From: Brevundimonas sp. UBA7664
GTDB taxonomy: Bacteria > Pseudomonadota > Alphaproteobacteria > Caulobacterales > Caulobacteraceae
Length of the DNA stretch: 59,931 bases
Direction of reading: 5' to 3'
Assembly (NCBI RefSeq): GCF_002483305.1
Contig: NZ_DLHQ01000045.1
Coordinates: 1-59,931, forward strand
Positions 54,736-59,931 of the stretch are shown in pieces. A model generated the notes under the pieces. It was not told where the DNA came from. It searched no databases and saw only the letters and a list, made by a program, of their open reading frames with translations. The translations under genes were made by a program, and so were the position numbers. The stretch's first letter is position 1. Every line of letters begins with the position of its first letter.

Positions 54736-54960
54736 CTACTTCTTGATGAAGCCGGCGAACTTGTTGTTGAAGCGCGAAACGCGACCGCCGCGGTCCATCA
54801 GGTGGGCGTTGCCGCCGGTCCAGGCCGGGTGGGTCAGCGGATCGATGTCCAGGTTCAGGACGGCGCCTTCCTTCTGGTAGGTCGAGCGCGTCTGGTAGGT
54901 CGTACCATCGGTCATCGTCACGGTGATGAAGTGGTAGTCGGGGTGCGTATCCGCCTTCAT
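54736..54960 (-). CDS. rpmE: 50S ribosomal protein L31
   Basis: ATG 54960 gives 74 residues, MKADTHPDYHFITVTMTDGT and onward to HPAWTGGNAHLMDRGGRVSRF then NNKFAGF. This is L31 without the zinc-binding CxxC motif, as usual for this alphaproteobacterial form. L31 bridges the large subunit central protuberance and the small subunit head. The gene is embedded in a much longer open frame on the same strand that is antisense to the ABC gene and not coding. It is divergent from the ABC exporter. Confidence 0.95.
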   Translation of the reverse strand: MKADTHPDYHFITVTMTDGTTYQTRSTYQKEGAVLNLDIDPLTHPAWTGGNAHLMDRGGRVSRFNNKFAGFIKK

Positions 54961-55092
54961 GGTCCTGGTCCGGTCTCTGCGCGTTGACGATGCCGACCGT
55001 CGGAGCGCGAAAATGAGAAACCCGCCGGAGGACGGCGGGAATGAGCGGCGGCGTTTACACCGGGGGCCGTTCCGGGGCAAGAGGCCCGCGCC

Positions 55093-56946
55093 ATGACCGA
55101 TGCAACCGCCCATACCGACCCCGCCGCAGCCGACATCCGGGGGCGGCCGGGCGCGGGCGCCCTGCTGGCCGAACAGATGGGCGAGGCCGGCGAACGCCGG
55201 GAGCGGCGCCGCGATGTCCGGCCGCTGGGACGGTTGCTGCCCTATGCGATGCGGCACAAGGGCCATCTGGCGATGGCGGGGTTGTGGCTGATGATGTCCA
55301 CGGCGGCGTCCCTGGCCCTGACGGCCTCGGCGCGGGGCGCCATCGACAACGGTTTCGAGAACGACGGCGCGCAGTTGAACCTGTGGTTTCTGCTGCTGGG
55401 CGCCAACGCCCTGTTTCTGGGGTTCGCGACGGCGGTCCGCTATTATTTCGTCACCAAGACCGGCGAGCGGGTCATCGCCGACCTGCGCAAGGGGCTGTTC
55501 GGGCGGATTCTGACGCTGGACCCGGCCTTCTACGCCTCGATGCGGACCGGCGAGGTGCTGTCGCGACTGACCACCGACATCGCCCTGGTCGAGACGTTGC
55601 TGACCACTTCGGTGTCGTTCGCCGTCAGGAATTTCCTGACCCTGGTCGGCGGAACGGTGCTGCTGTTCGTGGTCAGTCCGAAGCTGACCGGCCTGGTGCT
55701 GCTGGTCGTGCCGGTGTTGCTGGGGCCGATCTTCCTGTTCGGCCGGACGGTGCGCAAGCTGACGGTCGCCTCCCAGGACCGGTTCGCCAACGCCGTGGGG
55801 TTCGCGGGCGAGAGCGTCGACGCGATCGAGACGGTGCAGGCCTTCGGTCGCGAAGCCAGCGCCATCGAGCGGTTCGGCGCGGCGGTCGAGGCGGCGTTCG
55901 GCGTCTCCCTGGTGCGGATGAAGGCGCGGGCCCTGATGACCGCCATGATCATCGTGGTCATGTTCGGCGGCGTCACCCTGGTGCTGTGGCTCGGCGCGCA
56001 GGACGTGATCGCCGGACGGATGAGCCCGGGCGCCCTGTTGCAGTTCGTGCTGCTGTCGGTGTTCGCCGCGGGGGCCGTGGGCGCGCTGGGCGAGAGCTGG
56101 GGCGACGTGCAGAAGGCGGCCGGGGCGATGGAGCGGATCGACGAGCTGATGCGCGCCGAGGCGGCGATCCGGCCGCCCGAGACGCCGCGGTCCCTGCCCG
56201 AGCCGCCGACCGGCGAGGTGTCGATGTCGGCGGTGCAGTTCGCCTATCCCGGCCGGCCCGATCTGCCGGCGCTGAAGGGGTTTTCGCTGACGGTCCGGCC
56301 GGGCGAGACCGTGGCCCTGGTCGGTCCGTCGGGCGCGGGCAAGAGCACGGTCTTCCGCCTGCTGCTGCGCTTCTACGATCCGCAGTCCGGCATGGTGTCG
56401 GTCGACGGGATCGACGTCCGCGAGGCCGATCCGGTCGCGGTGCGCGGGCGGTTCGCCTGGGTGTCGCAGGAGGCGCCGCTGTTCTCGGGGTCGGCGAGCG
56501 AGAATATCCGCTTCGGCCGCGAGGCCGCCAGCGACGAGGAGATTCGCGCCGCCGCCGAGGAGGCCCAGGCCCTGGGCTTCGTCGAGGCGTTGCCGGAGGG
56601 GTTCGACACGCCGCTGGGCGAGCGCGGCAAGAGCCTGTCGGGCGGCCAGCGCCAGCGGATGGCCATCGCCCGGGCGCTGGTCCGGGACGCGCCGATCCTG
56701 CTGCTGGACGAGGCGACCTCGGCGCTGGACGCCGAGAATGAGCGGCTGGTGCAGGCCGCGCTCGATCAGGCCATGCAGGGCCGGACCACCATCGTCATCG
56801 CCCACCGCCTGGCCACGGTGCTGCGCGCCGACCGCATCGTGGTGATGGAGGACGGCCGGGTGGTGCAGGAAGGCACGCACCAGTCGCTGATGGCCCAGGG
56901 CGGCCTTTACGCCCGGCTGGCCGAGCTGCAGTTCCGCGCCGACTAG
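55093..56946 (+). CDS. ABCB-type (MsbA-like) ABC exporter
   Basis: A 617-residue fused exporter with an N-terminal transmembrane domain (about 45-330, six helices) and a C-terminal ATPase (about 365-600). Motifs are Walker A GPSGAGKSTVF, signature LSGGQRQRMAIARALV, Walker B ILLLDEATSALDAENE and H-loop IAHRLATV. Length fits homodimeric lipid or drug exporters. A polar N-terminal extension of about 40 residues precedes the first helix. The gene stands alone; substrate unknown. Confidence 0.94.
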   Translation: MTDATAHTDPAAADIRGRPGAGALLAEQMGEAGERRERRRDVRPLGRLLPYAMRHKGHLAMAGLWLMMSTAASLALTASARGAIDNGFENDGAQLNLWFLLLGANALFLGFATAVRYYFVTKTGERVIADLRKGLFGRILTLDPAFYASMRTGEVLSRLTTDIALVETLLTTSVSFAVRNFLTLVGGTVLLFVVSPKLTGLVLLVVPVLLGPIFLFGRTVRKLTVASQDRFANAVGFAGESVDAIETVQAFGREASAIERFGAAVEAAFGVSLVRMKARALMTAMIIVVMFGGVTLVLWLGAQDVIAGRMSPGALLQFVLLSVFAAGAVGALGESWGDVQKAAGAMERIDELMRAEAAIRPPETPRSLPEPPTGEVSMSAVQFAYPGRPDLPALKGFSLTVRPGETVALVGPSGAGKSTVFRLLLRFYDPQSGMVSVDGIDVREADPVAVRGRFAWVSQEAPLFSGSASENIRFGREAASDEEIRAAAEEAQALGFVEALPEGFDTPLGERGKSLSGGQRQRMAIARALVRDAPILLLDEATSALDAENERLVQAALDQAMQGRTTIVIAHRLATVLRADRIVVMEDGRVVQEGTHQSLMAQGGLYARLAELQFRAD

Positions 56947-56949
56947 GCT

Positions 56950-57387
56950 TCACTCCAGTTCGGCGGCGATCCGGTCGGCCAGGACCCTCAGGGCGGCGGG
57001 CTCCGCCATCGGCGCATGACCGTGGCCCTTCATCGGCCGGTCGGCCCAGCGCGGGACGATGTGGAAATGCAGGTGGAAGACGGTCTGGCCGCCCGCCTCG
57101 CCGTTGAACTGCAGGATCTGGAAGCCGTCGGGCGACAGAGCCTTTTCGACGGCGCGGGCCGTGCGCTGGACGGCGGCGGTGATGCGGGCGAGGGCTTCGG
57201 GCTCGATCTCCAGAAGGGAGGGGGCGGTGGAGGTCTTCGAAATCACCAGCACATGGCCTTCCGACTGGGGGAAGACATCCATGAAGGCGAGGACGTGCTC
57301 GTCCTCCCAGACGGTCACCGAGGGGATGTCGCCGCGCAGAATCTTCGCGAAGATATTGTCGGGATCGTAGGTCAGGTGAAGGCTCAT
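56950..57387 (-). CDS. HIT domain-containing protein
   Basis: ATG 57387 gives 145 residues. The protein starts MSLHLTYDPDNIFAKILRGDI, typical of bacterial Hint/HinT-type proteins. The catalytic histidine triad is VFHLHFHIVPRW (HxHxH). These enzymes hydrolyse nucleotidyl phosphoramidates. An upstream extension to 57420 lacks support. Its stop lies three bases after the ABC exporter stop, converging on it. Family firm, physiological substrate unknown. Confidence 0.93.
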   Translation of the reverse strand: MSLHLTYDPDNIFAKILRGDIPSVTVWEDEHVLAFMDVFPQSEGHVLVISKTSTAPSLLEIEPEALARITAAVQRTARAVEKALSPDGFQILQFNGEAGGQTVFHLHFHIVPRWADRPMKGHGHAPMAEPAALRVLADRIAAELE

Positions 57388-57489
57388 CGCGGACTCCGTG
57401 GCTCGGCGGCATCGTAGCAACCGGCGGTGAAAACGGGGAGCCCGGCGCGCGGTTTCGGGTTATCGTTCCGCACGAGTCGGGAGAGCGCC

Positions 57490-57849
57490 ATGCTTCGTTT
57501 CATCGCCCAGTTTCTGGTCACCTGTTTCGGTCTGTGGCTGTCGTCGCGGGTCGTGGACGGGGTCGATTTCCTGTCCAACGGGTCGCTGCTGGCGGCGGCC
57601 CTGTTGCTGGGGATCGCCAATGCGGTGGTGCGGCCGATCCTGACCTTCGTCACCTTCCCGCTGACGATCGTCACCTTCGGCCTGTTCCTGCTGGTGGTGA
57701 ACGCGGCGATGATCGGGCTGGTGGCGTCCTTCCTCGGCGGTTTCGTGGTCGACGGTCTGTGGGCCGGCATCGGCGCGGCCGTCGTCACCGGGATCGTCAG
57801 CTGGATCGCCGGCTGGTTCATCGGCGACGGGACGAAGCGCGCCGACTGA
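57490..57849 (+). CDS. Phage holin family (PF04020-type) membrane protein
   Basis: The 119-residue protein has four hydrophobic helices: MLRFIAQFLVTCFGLWLSS, LLAAALLLGIANAVVRPILTF, IVTFGLFLLVVNAAMIGLVAS and GIGAAVVTGIVSWIAGWFIG. The 'LLLGIANAVVRPIL...PLTIVTFGLF' core is the signature of this family, which despite its name is mostly chromosomal and of unknown function. Start ATG 57490 with GGGAGAG upstream. It is divergent from the HIT gene and convergent with the DUF482 gene. No other phage genes are near. Confidence 0.88.
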   Translation: MLRFIAQFLVTCFGLWLSSRVVDGVDFLSNGSLLAAALLLGIANAVVRPILTFVTFPLTIVTFGLFLLVVNAAMIGLVASFLGGFVVDGLWAGIGAAVVTGIVSWIAGWFIGDGTKRAD

Positions 57850-57853
57850 GGCA

Positions 57854-59023
57854 TCAGCCGCCCTTCCGGAAGGGCGAGAGCTCGGCGGTCATGACGTCGA
57901 TTTCTGCGGCCACGGCCGGCCGTTCGCCCTCGAGGTAGCGGGCCACGGGTTCGCGCAGGGCGGGGTCGGCGATGAAATGCGCCGAATAGACGGGGGAGGG
58001 CAGGTAGCCGCGGGCGATCTTGTGCTCGCCCTGGGCTCCGGCCTCGACGCGCGACAGGCCGCGCGAAATGGCGAACTCGATGGCCTGGTAGTAGCAGAGC
58101 TCGAAATGGAGGAAGGGGACCTCCTCCAGCGCGCCCCATTGACGGCCGTACAGGGCGTCGCGGCCGATCAGGTTGAGGGCGCCGGCGATGGGCATCTTCT
58201 GGTTATTGGGGCCGTCGCGGAAGGCCATGACCAGGGCGATGCGGTCGGCCATGGTCGCGCCGAGGCGGGTGAACAAGTCCCGCGTCAGATAGGGCCGGCC
58301 CCATTTGCGCGCGCCGGTGTCCATATAGAAGGCGAAGAAGGCGTCCCAGTGCGCCTCGGTGATGTCGGCGCCGGTCAGGACGCGGATGTCTAGGCCGGTT
58401 TGCGCCTCGCGGCGCTCGCGGCGGATGGTCTTGCGGCGGTTCGCGGACAGGGCGGCGAGGAAGTCGTCGAAGGCTTCGTACCCGTCGTTGCGCCAGACGT
58501 ATTGCATGTCCTGCCGCTGCAGCAAGCCGGCCTCGCCCATGGCGTCCCATTCGGGGCGGGTCGGGAAGTTGACGTGCAGGGAGGAGACGCCGAGCCGTTC
58601 GGTCAGGGCGACCGCGCCCTGCAACAGGGCCTGACGCACCGTGGCGGCGTCGGCGTCCGGGTGAGCCAGGAAGCGGGGGCCGGTGACCGGGGTGAAGGGC
58701 ACGGCGGACAGCAGTTTGGGATAGTAGCGGCCGCCGGCGCGCTCGTATGCGTCCGCCCAGCTGTGGTCGAAGACGTATTCGCCCTGGCTGTGGCCCTTGA
58801 GCCAGAGGGGCATGACGCCGAGGACGGCGCCGGTTTCGTCGCGCAGGCTCAGATGTCGGCCGGCCCAGCCCTGCTGCGGGACGGCGCTGCCGGAGGCTTC
58901 GCAGGCGTCGAGGAAGTCGAAGCTGAGGAAGGGGTCGCCGGAGGCGGCGGCGCAGGCGTCCCAGGCGTCGCGGCCGATCTCGGCGATGGTGTTGTGCACG
59001 TGAATCTGGAAGGCCGGGCTCAT
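57854..59023 (-). CDS. DUF482 (GNAT/FemAB-like) protein
   Basis: The 389-residue protein contains FLSFDFLDACEASGSA, MPLWLKGHSQGEYVFDHSWADAYERAGGRYYPKLLSAVPF, GRQWGALEEVPFLHFELCYYQAIEFAI and EAGAQGEHKIARGYLP. This matches DUF482, related to FemAB/GNAT acyltransferases and sometimes annotated as peptidoglycan-associated. Substrates are unknown. ATG 59023 is normal for the family. It lies 5 bases past the holin-like stop, converging. Confidence 0.88.
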   Translation of the reverse strand: MSPAFQIHVHNTIAEIGRDAWDACAAASGDPFLSFDFLDACEASGSAVPQQGWAGRHLSLRDETGAVLGVMPLWLKGHSQGEYVFDHSWADAYERAGGRYYPKLLSAVPFTPVTGPRFLAHPDADAATVRQALLQGAVALTERLGVSSLHVNFPTRPEWDAMGEAGLLQRQDMQYVWRNDGYEAFDDFLAALSANRRKTIRRERREAQTGLDIRVLTGADITEAHWDAFFAFYMDTGARKWGRPYLTRDLFTRLGATMADRIALVMAFRDGPNNQKMPIAGALNLIGRDALYGRQWGALEEVPFLHFELCYYQAIEFAISRGLSRVEAGAQGEHKIARGYLPSPVYSAHFIADPALREPVARYLEGERPAVAAEIDVMTAELSPFRKGG

Positions 59024-59083
59024 GCGGGCGTCCCGCGAAGCGGGCCCTGATCTTCATCGTGCGCCGGACTGGCGAGGGGAAGG

Positions 59084-59187
59084 TTCATCACGAAGGACAC
59101 CAAGGATCACAAAGAACACGAAGGGAGTTGTGAATGGCTCCGGCCTCTTTGTGCCCTTCGTGTTTCCTTCGTGTCCTTTGTGATGAA
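59084..59187. repeat. Intergenic imperfect inverted repeat (CACGAAGG-type)
   Basis: TTCATCACGAAGGACAC (59084-59100) faces GTGTCCTTTGTGATGAA (59171-59187) with one mismatch. Inner blocks AACACGAAGGG (59115-59125) and CCCTTCGTGTT (59154-59164) also pair. Short related words such as CACGAAGG recur within each arm. Elements of this wording are widespread intergenic palindromes in bacterial genomes. It lies between the DUF482 start and the RidA stop. Confidence 0.75.
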
Positions 59188-59219
59188 CCCGCTTCGCGGG
59201 AACGGTTGAGCAGAGGGAC

Positions 59220-59678
59220 TCACCGCACCTCGACGATGGCGTCGACCTCGACGGCGAAGCCGAGGGGGAGTTTGTAGACGCCGACGGCGGAGCGGGCGTG
59301 GCGGCCCTTGTCGCCGAAGACCTCGACCATCAGGTCGGAACAGCCGTTGATGACGGCGGGAATGGCTTCGAAATCGCCGGCGGCCTGGACGAAGCCGCCC
59401 AGTTTGACGACGCGGACGACGCGTTCGAGGTCGCCGCCGCAGGCCGCCGAGATCTGGGCCAGCAGGTTGACGCCGCACATGCGGGCCGCGTCCTTGGCCT
59501 GTTCCGGCGAGACGTCGGCGCCGACCGTGCCCTTGATGCCGCCGGCGGCGTCGTTCGACAGCTGACCGGAGATGTGGACCAGGTTGCCGGTCTGGACGAA
59601 GGGCACATAGTTGGCCACCGCCGTTGCGGGTTCCGGCAGGCTGATGCCGAGTTCGGCGAGGCGGGCGGCGACGGTCAT
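59220..59678 (-). CDS. RidA family protein
   Basis: The 152-residue protein has the RidA/YjgF fold motif set: LVHISGQLSNDAAGGIKGTVGADVSPEQAKDAAR, RVVKLGGFVQAAGDFEAIPAVINGCSDLM and the C-terminal HARSAVGVYKLPLGFAVEVDAIVEV. RidA hydrolyses reactive enamine intermediates from amino-acid metabolism. The Arg of HARSAVG is the conserved active-site residue. It has a slightly longer N terminus than the shortest RidA. ATG 59678. Confidence 0.92.
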   Translation of the reverse strand: MTVAARLAELGISLPEPATAVANYVPFVQTGNLVHISGQLSNDAAGGIKGTVGADVSPEQAKDAARMCGVNLLAQISAACGGDLERVVRVVKLGGFVQAAGDFEAIPAVINGCSDLMVEVFGDKGRHARSAVGVYKLPLGFAVEVDAIVEVR

Positions 59679-59931
59679 GGGCAGGGCTCCTGAAGGTTCG
59701 GCGGCGGTTTAGCGCGGGGAAAGGCGTGAGTCATCGCCGCTTCGGCAAAAGCGGTTGTGGGAGGCATGGCGGAGCGCCCGGGCTTCCGCCCGGAAAAGAG
59801 AGTTGAATACCGTTTCGGCGAAAGACGAACGCTCTGCGCGGCGGGTTTTCGACGCGCCGGGGCCGTCGCCTGTTGTTGGCAGGTGACCCGGTCCGCGCGC
59901 CGCGGGCAGGGACGGCGACGACCGTCTCCTG
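59679..59931 (+). other. Unassigned end of window
   Basis: No convincing gene is visible in these last 253 bases. A frame from ATG 59766 stays open to the window edge, but it reads as an arginine-rich composition-driven stretch with no ribosome-binding site. CCGGGC-TTCC-GCCCGG (59778-59793) forms a small hairpin. The region may be the leader of a gene beyond the edge. Confidence 0.4.

Noticed and set aside
54736..56880. 714-codon minus-strand frame spanning the ABC exporter
   Set aside because: Only its last 75 codons encode a real protein (rpmE); the rest is antisense to an intact ABC exporter and has low-complexity H, R and Q composition.
57490..57849. Possible prophage remnant suggested by the holin-type family
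   Set aside because: The PF04020-type family is widespread on chromosomes, and no integrase, capsid, lysin or attachment sites are near.

Overview
The window is about 60 kb of uniformly GC-rich, densely packed chromosome with a Caulobacterales character. My best guess from the sequence alone is a Brevundimonas-like member of the Caulobacteraceae; the genus is inference. Supporting signs are an RcdA-type adaptor (DUF1465), a TrcR/DUF1013 regulator, COQ9, DUF1192 and DUF465 proteins, a three-subunit proton-translocating transhydrogenase, and the phoR-pstC-pstA-pstB-phoU-phoB gene order. Nothing looks like a plasmid, prophage or CRISPR locus. It reads as core genome with a few accessory insertions.

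Layout. 1-4.5 kb: end of tuf, a small lipoprotein, a CorC/HlyC-type CBS protein, tRNA-Trp, secE, nusG, rplK and rplA, with a candidate L1 autoregulatory hairpin before rplK. 4.6-8.9 kb: DUF2059 protein, Nudix hydrolase, DUF1203 protein, M3 oligoendopeptidase, a BrnT/BrnA toxin-antitoxin pair and a small cytochrome oxidase subunit. 9-14.4 kb: pntAA-pntAB-(small membrane ORF)-pntB-(membrane ORF) stitched by overlapping stops and starts, then an alternative oxidase and a DUF1801 protein. 14.4-21.3 kb: two coupled small genes opposite a WYL regulator, a secreted protein, an M1-like protease and a two-domain M16 protease. 21.3-24.4 kb: ScfR/RamB-type regulator divergent from isocitrate lyase, with symmetric sites between them. 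24.4-33 kb: MHYT hybrid histidine kinase, M23 peptidase, GDSL autotransporter, a SerB-SerA fusion and an SDR with an unusual membrane tail. 33-41 kb: Hsp33, a lipoprotein and the Pho/Pst operon.

41-60 kb: a NatAB-like ABC exporter, an AT-richer secreted ORF, rpsU with an apparent CUG start, coq9, purEK, a diguanylate cyclase, two DUF465 proteins flanking ubiX, trcR, a secreted cyanovirin/crystallin protein, a quinone oxidoreductase, rcdA, an L,D-transpeptidase, rpmE, an ABCB exporter, HIT, holin-like, DUF482 and RidA proteins.

Functional themes: translation and secretion core genes; NADPH and quinol balance (Pnt, AOX, COQ9, UbiX, QOR); phosphate starvation control; glyoxylate shunt control; envelope remodelling (M23, L,D-transpeptidase, M16, autotransporter); and cell-cycle control (RcdA, TrcR). 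The best candidates for something undescribed are the two membrane ORFs built into the pnt operon, the AOX beside it, the CVNH plus crystallin protein, the SerB-SerA fusion, the SDR with a membrane tail, and the CUG start of rpsU.
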